From: Stentor coeruleus
Taxonomy: Eukaryota; Ciliophora; Heterotrichea; Heterotrichida; Stentoridae
Reading direction: 5' to 3'
Assembly: GCA_001970955.1 (NCBI GenBank)
Contig: MPUH01001118.1
Span: forward strand, 1 to 23,625
Length of the DNA: 23,625 nucleotides
Position numbers and translations under genes: made by a program. This document shows positions 9,756 to 17,832 of the stretch, in pieces. The notes beneath the pieces were generated by a model. That model searched no databases, was not told the origin of the DNA, and worked only from the letters and a program-made list of their open reading frames with translations. The first letter of the stretch is position 1. The number at the start of each line of letters is the position of its first letter.

Positions 9756-10847
9756 TTATTTCTTTGTGATTAGGCCGAGGATGTTTTTAAGCTCCATTGT
9801 AGCTGTTTCGTTAGTTTTTGCATTTTTTTTAAAGTCCAAGTTTACTGGGTTAGATTTCCCGGCCATTTGTGATTGATAGCTTTCGATTTCTTCTAAGGTC
9901 TTCATATCTTTTGCAAGTTTTTTTGTTGGTGAGATATCTTCTGCCATCATTGTGTTGAAAATATTCATAGGAACAAAAATACACCCTGGGCCTAAGGCGA
10001 TTTGTAAATCAGGGGGAAAACAGTCTCTTATAGTCCATGCGAACATTTCTAATGTGCTAAAAGGTCCATGGACTTGTCCTTCTAAATCTTTATAATGCCA
10101 GATTTTTTCATAAGGTTTAGATCCTGGAAGGTAAGTAAGTAAATTCTTACCAAATTGGATGCCAAAGTCCAACAAGGTCTGGGCAAATGGATTACCAACA
10201 GCAAAGTGGTATCTTAATAAAGGAATTTCAAGCACAGGACCTTGAGGTTTTTGTATTTTGATTGGCTCAAAAGTGAATTCTTCTTTCGTAGGCTCATCCC
10301 ATTCAGGGACCATATAATCATCATCATTTTCTGTATTTTTAAGTTTCTCTTCCACCTGTAAATCAACTTTTGTGAACTTTTCTTCTAAATCCTTACCTTC
10401 CAATTCAATATCCCCTTCTAAATTCTTAACCTGTTTACTCATCAAAACCAGCTTAACAACCTGTTGTGGCTCTTCCTTATTCTGAACTTTTTCACATATT
10501 TCTATAGAAACTGGGGGTTTTGTTATCATTTCTTTAGTCTCCCCTTCCTCATACCACTCAGGCATTTGTTCCAACCTTTTTTCTCTAGGAACATGCTTCC
10601 TACTATTAACCTCCTCTCCTAAACTATGGGCAAATGGGAAAAAAGCTGTCAATAAAGGTGGACTTGGTAAAGATAAAATCACATCTTGTATATCATCTTT
10701 AGACTGAAACTGTGGCTCAAGTAAGTTTTGATAGTTTTTCAAAACATATTCTCTAGAGTATTTATGACTTGCTGAATTCGCTGTGTGTCTACTACGCCAA
10801 TCTTGTCTTGAATATTGAGGAGCAAGTTTCCTTGTACGTAAATCCAT
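9756..10847 (-). CDS. GYF-domain protein (GIGYF-like)
   Basis: About 363 residues, ending in TAA. Near residues 246-290 there is a clear GYF domain: W-H-Y-K-D-L-E-G-Q-V-H-G-P-F, then M-F-A-W and D-C-F-P-P-D-L in the GYF position. GYF domains bind proline-rich peptides in splicing and translational-repression factors such as GIGYF and CD2BP2. A short N-terminal motif, H-K-Y-S-R-E-Y-V-L, approximates the eIF4E-family binding motif (Y-x4-L-phi) and suggests a GIGYF-like role, but that is an inference. The middle is acidic and probably disordered. The frame remains open to an upstream Met at 10889. I prefer the Met at 10847 because it lies just outside the divergent gene's start codon at 10862, and the extra 14 residues look unlike the rest. 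Confidence 0.85.
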   Translation of the reverse strand: MDLRTRKLAPQYSRQDWRSRHTANSASHKYSREYVLKNYQNLLEPQFQSKDDIQDVILSLPSPPLLTAFFPFAHSLGEEVNSRKHVPREKRLEQMPEWYEEGETKEMITKPPVSIEICEKVQNKEEPQQVVKLVLMSKQVKNLEGDIELEGKDLEEKFTKVDLQVEEKLKNTENDDDYMVPEWDEPTKEEFTFEPIKIQKPQGPVLEIPLLRYHFAVGNPFAQTLLDFGIQFGKNLLTYLPGSKPYEKIWHYKDLEGQVHGPFSTLEMFAWTIRDCFPPDLQIALGPGCIFVPMNIFNTMMAEDISPTKKLAKDMKTLEEIESYQSQMAGKSNPVNLDFKKNAKTNETATMELKNILGLITKK

Positions 10848-10861
10848 TTTTAAAAAATGTA

Positions 10862-11857
10862 ATGGATAGTAGCTCCAATTCAGAACCACTTCTGATAGCT
10901 TTACCGTATAACTCTTGGAGAAAAAGGTGCTTTTTGTTCAGATACGCCTTAGACCAGTCTTCACATCTTATGCTGACTCTGCAGATCGTCTTTGGCTGTA
11001 TTATTACTTCTCATCCTTGCTTGTCTTTTGCAATACTCACAGTAAGGGATATTTAGATGTCAAATAATTATGATAGGTTCGAGTTCGCTTTAGTACCATT
11101 GATTTGCTTATGTATTGAAGTGTTGATAATCTGTACTGCAACTTTGATCGTGTTTTTATCTGAGAACAAAGCTAGTGACTTAAAAATCGCCTCATGGCAT
11201 CGAGATTGTATTTTCTCCTTACTCAAAGATATTTATATAAGTGCTATGATTTTACTTTCACTTATCCTATGTGTTATTTATATCGACACTGAAGACAAAA
11301 GTATAGCGTTTAAGTCAATTTTCATTATGACCTTACCTATAAGCATCCTCTGCATCACATCTTTGATTAAGTTTATTTTAATAAAATCACAAAGGACGAT
11401 ACTTTGGTGTACTTTGTGTTTATTAGGTCTTGCAGTTATAGTTGGTTTGATATTGAAAATTGATTTTTATTATGATATTGGGTGGATAACCGTATTAACA
11501 CCTTTGATGTTGGTTTTCGTCACATTTATGGGATGTGCGGGAGAATCTTGTATAAGAAGACATAGGCTTGGTGATGCTGCTGGTGTTTTTTTTAGTGTTT
11601 TAGTTGTGTTGGGCTGCTGTGCGGGTATAGCTTGTATGATGTTTTTAGAACAGTCTTTGGTTTATGATATGAAGTCTATAAGGTTTTTCAAATTATCTGG
11701 GTGGATCACTATTGGGCTATTAGGCATTGGATATAGTAGGAAAAGTGGGGCATGGCTACTTAGTGTACTTTTAGGTCATTTAGAAGTAGATTTCTGGCAT
11801 TTTCAACATCCGGTGAAAACTGCTGAACTTATGTCTAGTAGGAGCAAAAGTGTTTAA
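10862..11857 (+). CDS. Multipass membrane protein, two exons
   Basis: Exon 1 (10862-11041) and exon 2 (11057-11857) join through a phase-0 15-nt intron to give 326 residues ending in TAA. There are seven to eight hydrophobic segments, roughly at 35-58, 67-93, 112-134, 146-168, 173-194, 200-221, 233-258 and 265-285, with a short Ser-rich N-terminus and a polar C-terminus. The W-I-T-V-L-T-P-L-M-L-V pattern after a K-I-D turn loosely recalls the TMEM185/fragile-X-F membrane family, but similarity is weak and function is unknown. The start is the Met at 10862, because an earlier in-frame Met at 10769 would lie inside the divergent gene. Only 14 bp separate the two start codons. It converges with the next gene, 84 bp away. 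Confidence 0.8.
11042..11056 (+). other. 15-nt intron of multipass membrane gene
   Basis: The sequence GTAAGGGATATTTAG is phase 0, with an in-frame TAG as its last codon. Removing it fuses two hydrophobic exons. T9-A10 is present. Confidence 0.92.
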
Positions 11858-11941
11858 TAATGTTATCAAATAACTTCTTTTGATATATGTTGAGAATTTA
11901 TGAATACTAGTTACTGATTAGATATTATGAGAGGTTAAAGA

Positions 11942-13786
11942 TTAGTTTTCTAGTTTATAGTTTTCTTCAAGTTTTTTTGTGCATAGCTTGGCTAAAGAAC
12001 TTAACTGCGGGGATGTAAACGAAGCCTCAATGATCTTTGGTAGTATAATCCTAATATCACTACAGCTGATTCCTTTCACCAGCTCTTCAAGCCACACATA
12101 AAATTCCTGGTATCTCTGAGCCTTTTCTATATTTTGCAAAAGAAACGTAAAAAGCTTTATAGCGGTTTTACTGCCAATACAATGAGAATAAATCAAAGGT
12201 TTTGGGTTTATAACGCCTAAAACACTATAAACTAATTCAAAACTATTCTCTTGAAGTACACGGCATATCGCTGTCTCAAATTTCTTCTGTTGAAGCAAAC
12301 TATCAATCTCAACTTTTAAATTGAACAACAACTCATTCATTCCTTCTTCATGAACTTCTTCTATTTTTTCTTGATTTTCTAAAGACCTTATCTCAAAATC
12401 GCTTAAAACTTTAGTTTTTTTCTTCAAAGTTTTCCTTATATGATCTTCCATATTTGTAAACCCAACAACACAATTCTTCATATGAACTGCGATTTTTTTA
12501 GAATTTTCCTCTTCTCTGTTATTCCTTTCAACCTTCATCTTAAGCCTGTCTTGGAAAAAATACGAGAATTTATGGAGAATATCTTTCAAATCAGACTCTA
12601 ATTGTGTTACTAAAGATGATAAAATCTCAGTTTTAAAATTTTGTATTAAAAAACTATACAAAGCACTTGTGGTATTTAAACTAATTTCTTCAAATTTTTT
12701 TTCTACTGAACATTGGACGGATCTGTTGATGTTTTGTAAAGTCCCAGCCATAGCCAAGCTTTTATCAAATTTTTTCATAAGTTCATCAAACCTTTTAGTT
12801 AATGAGTCCATGATAAAATTTACAGAATCCTTAGAAAACACATAAATATCTTCATATTTTTCAGGATTAGGCATCAAATCTACATTTTGGTATTGTTTAA
12901 AGTTCAGCGAGTATAGATAAACTCTATTGTTATGTCTTACAAGAACATCAAAATAATTACCGAGTATACCTTTTGGCACGAATTCGATTTCTAAAGGGTT
13001 TTCTAATAGGCCAATTTCATATTTATCCCCTTCAAGTTTATGTGCAAGGAAAGATTCTTTAGTAACAAGTATAGCATTTTTGCTCATGAAATCAGAAAAC
13101 ATCAAATATTGGCTTTCAAAGTCGTAGCGGAATATTGTTTTCTGAACAACAAACATGGAGAATTTAGAGGAAATACTATAAAATCTAAGCTCTGTTGGGG
13201 TCTGTAAACATAATAAATCAGAGTCTAGACAACTTATAGGTCCAAGGTCTACAATACTCACTTTTCCCAGCAAGTTTTCTGACTTTTCTTTCATGTTAAC
13301 AATTTTCAGCTCCCCTTCTAAGGTCAAAACTACAAGTTGAGTATCATTTTCTGGGATAATTTCAAAGTACATAAGCGATGGAATGTTGATACTTGATAAA
13401 GTGAACTCAATATCAGAACCAACCCATTTTTCTAATGAATTCTCATTACGGACCATGTAAAAGCAGTTCTCGTTTTCAGTATGCCATTTAAAATGCTCAA
13501 TACTGAAGAAATTCTCAAACTTGTGAAGAATAACTTTCATTTGTAAATCTATGATGAAAAGGATTTTTGATGAGGTTGCAACAGAGATTAGATTGCCTTT
13601 CAATGGAAGACGCAGTCCTTTGATGCTTTCTCCCACATCCATAATGTTCCAGCTGTCGTGACTGACACTGTTGATGAACAGAAGCTTGGTTTCTTCAGTC
13701 AAGCAAGTGTATTTTTTGTTGGCTGCAAGGCTGAAAATCAACGAATTGCCTATTTCAGAAAGCACATAGGGCTCATTGACTTCCAT
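11942..13786 (-). CDS. EDC4/Ge-1-like mRNA decapping scaffold
   Basis: A 614-residue protein ending in TAA. Residues 1 to about 310 alternate short hydrophobic strands in the manner of a degenerate WD40 propeller. Residues about 320-475 are charged, helical and coiled-coil-like. The C-terminal region from about 480 has the Ge-1/EDC4 pattern: I-D-S-L-L-Q-Q-K-K-F-E-T-A-I, then L-V-Y-S-V-L-G-V-I-N-P-K-P-L, then helices with Y-V-W-L-E-E-L. In animals and plants (EDC4, VARICOSE) this protein scaffolds the DCP1-DCP2 decapping complex in P-bodies, through its WD40 domain and oligomerising C-terminus. It is far shorter than human EDC4 (about 1400 residues), mainly in the linker. The assignment rests on domain order and the C-terminal pattern, not on a search. 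Confidence 0.75.
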   Translation of the reverse strand: MEVNEPYVLSEIGNSLIFSLAANKKYTCLTEETKLLFINSVSHDSWNIMDVGESIKGLRLPLKGNLISVATSSKILFIIDLQMKVILHKFENFFSIEHFKWHTENENCFYMVRNENSLEKWVGSDIEFTLSSINIPSLMYFEIIPENDTQLVVLTLEGELKIVNMKEKSENLLGKVSIVDLGPISCLDSDLLCLQTPTELRFYSISSKFSMFVVQKTIFRYDFESQYLMFSDFMSKNAILVTKESFLAHKLEGDKYEIGLLENPLEIEFVPKGILGNYFDVLVRHNNRVYLYSLNFKQYQNVDLMPNPEKYEDIYVFSKDSVNFIMDSLTKRFDELMKKFDKSLAMAGTLQNINRSVQCSVEKKFEEISLNTTSALYSFLIQNFKTEILSSLVTQLESDLKDILHKFSYFFQDRLKMKVERNNREEENSKKIAVHMKNCVVGFTNMEDHIRKTLKKKTKVLSDFEIRSLENQEKIEEVHEEGMNELLFNLKVEIDSLLQQKKFETAICRVLQENSFELVYSVLGVINPKPLIYSHCIGSKTAIKLFTFLLQNIEKAQRYQEFYVWLEELVKGISCSDIRIILPKIIEASFTSPQLSSLAKLCTKKLEENYKLEN

Positions 13787-14072
13787 ATTACTAATCCACT
13801 TAGATAAAAAATTTCATGTAAAATGATTAAAAACCTTGAAATTATGATTTACTTTTTATCTAAAAATCATCCTTTATCCATATCAACTACTTATATTAAA
13901 AAAACCACCTAATATAAATAACCCTATAATTATTTTCAATAAAAATACCATAAAAATCATTACTTTATATTTTCATAACATAATTCCATAACAACCTTAC
14001 AACAACTCTAAAAAATCTTCCACAAATCTCTTTTAAACCACAAAAAATCTTTTATTAACTCATATAAAAAAA
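13787..14072. other. Intergenic, C-rich and G-poor plus strand
   Basis: This lies between the EDC4-like start codon and the 3' end of the tRNA gene. From about 13880 the plus strand is almost free of G. No ORF or RNA is seen apart from the run of seven A at 14066-14072, which is the tRNA terminator on the minus strand. Confidence 0.5.
14066..14072 (-). terminator. Pol III terminator of tRNA-Asn
   Basis: Seven consecutive T on the minus strand directly follow the discriminator base of the tRNA, as expected of an RNA polymerase III terminator. Confidence 0.85.
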
Positions 14073-14145
14073 CGCTACCAAGTGGGATTGAACCACTGAC
14101 CTTTAGGTTAACAGCCTAATGCTCTGCCTGCTGAGCTATGGAAGC
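14073..14145 (-). tRNA. tRNA-Asn (anticodon GTT)
   Basis: The 73-nt cloverleaf folds by hand. The acceptor is GCTTCCA/TGGTAGC and the D stem is GCTC/GAGC. The anticodon stem is TTAGG/CCTAA with loop CTGTTAA, anticodon GTT (Asn). The T arm is AGTGG-TTCAATC-CCACT. The discriminator is G, as is usual for Asn. The A box TAGCTCAGCAGG matches the eukaryotic consensus, and the B box is GGTTCAATCCC. CCA is not encoded and no intron is present, both normal for a nuclear gene. The acceptor stem has one T-T mismatch (positions 4 and 69). The 5' end lies only 46 bp from the start codon of the divergent glucosidase gene. Confidence 0.95.
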
Positions 14146-14191
14146 TTATAATAATTATTATTCAATGTTTATATATGTTAGTGATTAATAA

Positions 14192-15133
14192 ATGTTGATC
14201 TTTTTGCTGGCAGTCAGCCTAGCTGAAGAATGTGCATATTTCCAGTGTGAAAACAGTGACTTTGCGATTCCTGAAGAATTCGTCAATGATAACTATTGTG
14301 ATTGCCCTGATGGATCTGATGAACCTTTAACTTCAGCTTGTCCAAACAAGCATTTTCAATGCCCAGAAAAAGAAATACACTCTTCATGGATTGGTGATGG
14401 TGTATGCGGTAATTTATAAACAGATTGTTGTGATGGGTCAGATGAACCTGTTGGAACTTGTAAAGATGTTTGTGAGACAGTTTATGCATCAATGAAGACA
14501 AATAGCCAAGGTTCTTTTATGAATTGGCAGCAAGGTCTTAATAAAAAACTACAAGATGTGATTATGTTTTCTCAAAAGTTTAAGAATATTAAAAAAGACA
14601 AGGAAAAGTTCAAAAATGATTTGTCAGAAATAGAAAACCAGATTAGTATATTAGAAAGCTTAAAACTGGCTGCACAAGAAAGTGGACTAAATCTTGATGA
14701 ACTTTCTCCAGGTTTAGAAGGTGTGTATAGTGAAAAAAGAAGGTTAGAAAATTTGATTGAAAAAATCGGCAAAATCGAGAACTTGGACTTTGGAAAAAAT
14801 AAAGAATTCGGAATCCTTTTAGATCAGAAAATCGAATTACCAATTGGAAAATACACTTATGGTGTTGAATTTTTTGAAAAAGCTTATCAAAAAGAAGATA
14901 GTCAACATTATAGTTTGGGGTAAGAAATATTCAGAAACTGGGCGGGTTTTGATGAAAGTTACACAAAAATGAAATTCACTGGAGGGACCAGTTGCCCAAA
15001 TAGGATTTCTAGAGAACTCACACTAAACCTAGTATGTGGGAAACAGGTAGAAATTTCTGAATTTAAAGAAATCTCGATGTGCAAATACGAAGCCTTGCTA
15101 TCGTTGCCTGCAGTATGCAAGATTTCTTTTTAA
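14192..15133 (+). CDS. Glucosidase II beta subunit (PRKCSH-like)
   Basis: Three exons (14192-14408, 14424-14919, 14935-15133) join through two 15-nt introns to give 303 residues ending in TAA. It is the non-catalytic partner of glucosidase II, which trims glucose from N-glycans in the ER lumen for calnexin-cycle quality control. Order: signal peptide (about 1-11); Cys-rich LDLa-like pair (about 14-90) with V-N-D-N-Y-C-D-C-P-D-G-S-D-E-P and, across intron 1, D-G-V-C-D-C-C-D-G-S-D-E; coiled coil (about 110-185); C-terminal MRH lectin domain (about 200-300) with L-G-N-W-A-G-F, crossing intron 2, and later L-V-C-G. Both splices restore family hallmarks, which makes the model secure. It is shorter than the human protein (528), lacking the long acidic middle, and ends in KISF with no HDEL-type retrieval signal. 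Confidence 0.95.
14409..14423 (+). other. 15-nt intron 1 of glucosidase II beta gene
   Basis: The sequence GTAATTTATAAACAG splits a codon after its first base and contains an in-frame TAA. Splicing recreates the family motif C-D-C-C-D-G-S-D-E. It uses a CAG acceptor rather than TAG, with T9-A10 present. Confidence 0.96.
14920..14934 (+). other. 15-nt intron 2 of glucosidase II beta gene
   Basis: The sequence GTAAGAAATATTCAG splits a Gly codon after its second base. Splicing recreates the MRH motif L-G-N-W-A-G-F. It has a CAG acceptor and T9-A10. Confidence 0.96.
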
Positions 15134-15236
15134 TAGTTAATTATACTTAGGGGTTCTTTAGAAAACCTAATACTTTGTTTTATCATATAAAACTATCTAA
15201 AAATAATCATTAAACTACATTATTATAAATTTTCAT

Positions 15237-16211
15237 CTAGTTTATATCAAGTCTTCTTAAAAACCTACACACCTGTTCAGCACTAGGTCTATCCTCATCA
15301 GCAAGCATTTTCCCCAATATCTCCACAATACTATTATCTCCATCTAAAGATATCCTTCCACCCCATTCTTCCCCATAAGTAACCCAATAAAAGCATTTCC
15401 CCAATTCAAAAATATCATTTTTCTTCAACTCTTCAAAGTCTCTTTCATCACAATCTTTCCAAACATCAGCTTGAGAAAAATCATAAAGCCTAACCTCAAC
15501 CATATCTTCTCTTATAATCTTAACTTTCTTAGGACTTAAACTCATCCCAAATACCATTTTTGTATGTAAAAACCACACAACACTTGCCAACTGTTGAAAA
15601 ATCCTAACTTTATTTTGGTTTGTAATAGGTTTTTCATTTGCAAAACTCATTAAATCATAATGAGCATATTGAGCTATAAGAAAAGCTCCATCATTTTGAA
15701 AAGTATAACCAAATGATGGAAGTATATATTGATGATGATATGTAAGTAGTATATAAAGTTCTTTTGGTATAATAAAATATGGTGGGAATAAAACTTCAAT
15801 AAGGTCAGCTCTACAACCCATATACTTTTTAATCCCATCATGACTAGTAATTAGATTAAAAGGAATTTTTACATCCTCATAAGCATCAGTCTCAAATCCA
15901 ATATGTGGCTTTTTCCAAGGTCTATCCCTTACATAACTCTTAGGATTATCAAGTACTTCACACATATACTCATTAAGTTTTTCATATACATAATAAATAA
16001 AATCATCATCATTTCCTTGATAAACTAAGTCTTCTAATATCAAACCAGGGATGATCATCCCTTTTTCTAACCCATACTCGCCATTTAAATAAAATCTGCG
16101 CTTTAAGGGATTCTGAATCAAAATCGACTCAACTATCTTATCTACATCAGCTTCTAAAGATAAAATTTCACTTAGTTTTGGGCTTACTAGGTTTGGTAAA
16201 GATATTTCCAT
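15237..16211 (-). CDS. Protein-kinase-fold protein, probable pseudokinase
   Basis: A 324-residue protein ending in TAG. The C-terminal two thirds follow the kinase C-lobe. There is an N-lobe-like helix and hinge (about 140-190, ending H-Y-D-L-M-S-F), then helix E (V-W-F-L-H-T). A catalytic-loop equivalent at 222-230 reads G-M-S-L-S-P-K-K-V, so the HRD is GMS and the catalytic Asp and Asn are missing. D-F-S at 244-246 replaces DFG. Further on are D-I-F-E-L-G-K-C-F-Y-W-V-T-Y-G and M-L-A-D-E-D-R-P-S-A-E-Q-V, as in kinase helices F to I. No Gly-rich loop or V-A-I-K lysine is obvious. It is probably an inactive scaffold or allosteric regulator. It converges with the glucosidase gene 103 bp away and diverges from the next gene with 9 bp between start codons. 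Confidence 0.75.
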   Translation of the reverse strand: MEISLPNLVSPKLSEILSLEADVDKIVESILIQNPLKRRFYLNGEYGLEKGMIIPGLILEDLVYQGNDDDFIYYVYEKLNEYMCEVLDNPKSYVRDRPWKKPHIGFETDAYEDVKIPFNLITSHDGIKKYMGCRADLIEVLFPPYFIIPKELYILLTYHHQYILPSFGYTFQNDGAFLIAQYAHYDLMSFANEKPITNQNKVRIFQQLASVVWFLHTKMVFGMSLSPKKVKIIREDMVEVRLYDFSQADVWKDCDERDFEELKKNDIFELGKCFYWVTYGEEWGGRISLDGDNSIVEILGKMLADEDRPSAEQVCRFLRRLDIN

Positions 16212-16220
16212 ATTATAATT

Positions 16221-17637
16221 ATGTTTTCACTTAAAGTATTTCGTATGTTTATAGTGAATAACCAAAAAATCCTTGAATTGACATACTTAGAGAGAATTCA
16301 TGAAGTCCTAAACAAAAAAAATCTACCTTTATCCGAAGTGAAAATTATTTCAGAACGTATTAAAAACTCTAGTGGTTACCTTCCTTATAAATCCTTTGGG
16401 TTATTATGTGTTAATATTTCTCGGTCATCATATAAACATTTAATTGCTGAGCTTTTACCAATTGTAAGAAACAAAATTTCAGAAGGCGAGATGATAGATT
16501 CAACTAGTATAATTTTATCTATGGCTGAATTTGGAAAAGCTTCACAAGATGATTGGGAATTGATATCTTTAATTTTTTTGAAAAAGGTAAAAGCAATTTA
16601 TACTTTAAGAGATGTAGCTTGCGTACAGAAAATAATATTGAATTGGAAAAATCATAAAGATTATATATCTGATATAAAAAACTACTTATCTCAAATCAAA
16701 ATTTCCCCTAAAAACTTGCATTTTTTTGCTTCGATTTCCCGAAGTATAAAAGATTCTGAGATTACTATTAATGTTATAGAATCTTTTGAAATGCATTTAG
16801 AAGAGATGACTTTCATTGATATTGTTAATACAGCTTATCATCTAATGCAAGAATCGCTTATTTCTGTTAAACTTTTAGAAAAAATCCTAAACAAATTTAA
16901 TATTTTCCCCGGACCATATACAGATTTTCAACTGGTTAAAATAATGAATATTTTTGTTAAAGGTCCAGAAAATATTGAACAATTCAACCCTATTTTTTAT
17001 TCAAAAGTCTTAGCAAACCTCACAAATTTAAACCCACGCGAACTTGTAAATATCCTACATTTTACAGTGACAAATCCATTTTACGCATATGAACCATTAA
17101 TCAAAGATGTTTATAACGAAATAATAAAAAGAGATAATTTTGATATTAACCCTATCGATTGTTCTTCTTTATTTCATGCTTTAGAAAAAAACAAATTGAA
17201 TATTCAACCTTTGCTGAAATTACTTACAAATAAGATTTTAAATGAATGTAATGGAAACCAACTTTGTATTATTTATCATACTACTAATTTAATTGCTTCT
17301 AATGATTTGAAGGTTAATATTGCAAATAAAATACTTGAAAAAATTAATTCTACCAGTCCGAAGAATATATTGAATGTACTTAAGGATATTACATCAGATA
17401 AAATAACTGGTTTTGAATATTTGGATAAGTTTTATACTATGTCTATGAAGGTTATTTCAGAACANTAAGGATATTACATCAGATAAAATAACTGGTTTTG
17501 AATATTTGGATAAGTTTTATACTATGTCTATGAAGGTTATTTCAGAACATAATAGCAAGGATAAAGAATTTTATAACACTCAAATGACGACGATAATTCT
17601 GAAAGCTAAAAAGCAGGGTATGCCAGAAACTCATTAA
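16221..17637 (+). CDS. Helical-repeat protein, possibly mitochondrial RNA-binding (FASTK/HPR-like)
   Basis: The frame runs from 16221 to an ambiguous base at 17465, where a duplicated 84-nt segment introduces a false stop. Treating 17466-17549 as an assembly duplicate, the frame continues from 17550 to TAA at 17635-17637, for about 443 residues. The protein is almost entirely alpha-helical, built of 35-40 residue helical pairs with repeated L-x-x-I/L-L patterns. This resembles the FASTK/heptatricopeptide/RAP-type repeats of mitochondrial RNA-processing proteins. The N-terminus (MFSLKVFRMF, basic and hydrophobic) could be a mitochondrial presequence. No RAP domain is visible. An alternative start is the Met at 16245. 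The function is inferred from repeat style only. Confidence 0.7.
17381..17549 (+). repeat. 84-nt direct duplication around a single N (assembly join)
   Basis: Positions 17381-17464 are repeated at 17466-17549, with one N between them at 17465. Identical coding sequence on both sides of a single N points to contig ends that overlap but were not merged. Confidence 0.9.
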
Positions 17638-17787
17638 AACTTAATAATAGCTTAGAATGGTTTATGANATAATAGCAAGGATAAAGAATTTTATAACACT
17701 CAAATGACGACGATAATTCTGAAAGCTAAAAAACAGGGTATGCCAGAAACTCATTAAAACTTAATAATAGCTTAGAATGGTTTATGA
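17549..17787 (+). repeat. 119-nt direct duplication around a single N (assembly join)
   Basis: Positions 17549-17667 are repeated at 17669-17787, with an N at 17668. The only difference I saw is G at 17613 versus A at 17733. It duplicates the last 28 codons and stop of the helical-repeat gene. An unmerged overlap or allelic join is likely. Confidence 0.9.
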
Positions 17788-17832
17788 TGTTAATAGTTGT
17801 TATAGAAAATTTACATGCAAAATATCGATAAT

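Noticed and set aside
10769..10861. Upstream Met (10769) as start of the multipass membrane protein
   Set aside because: It would place 31 extra residues inside the GYF gene's coding sequence. The Met at 10862 gives a compact N-terminus just clear of that gene.
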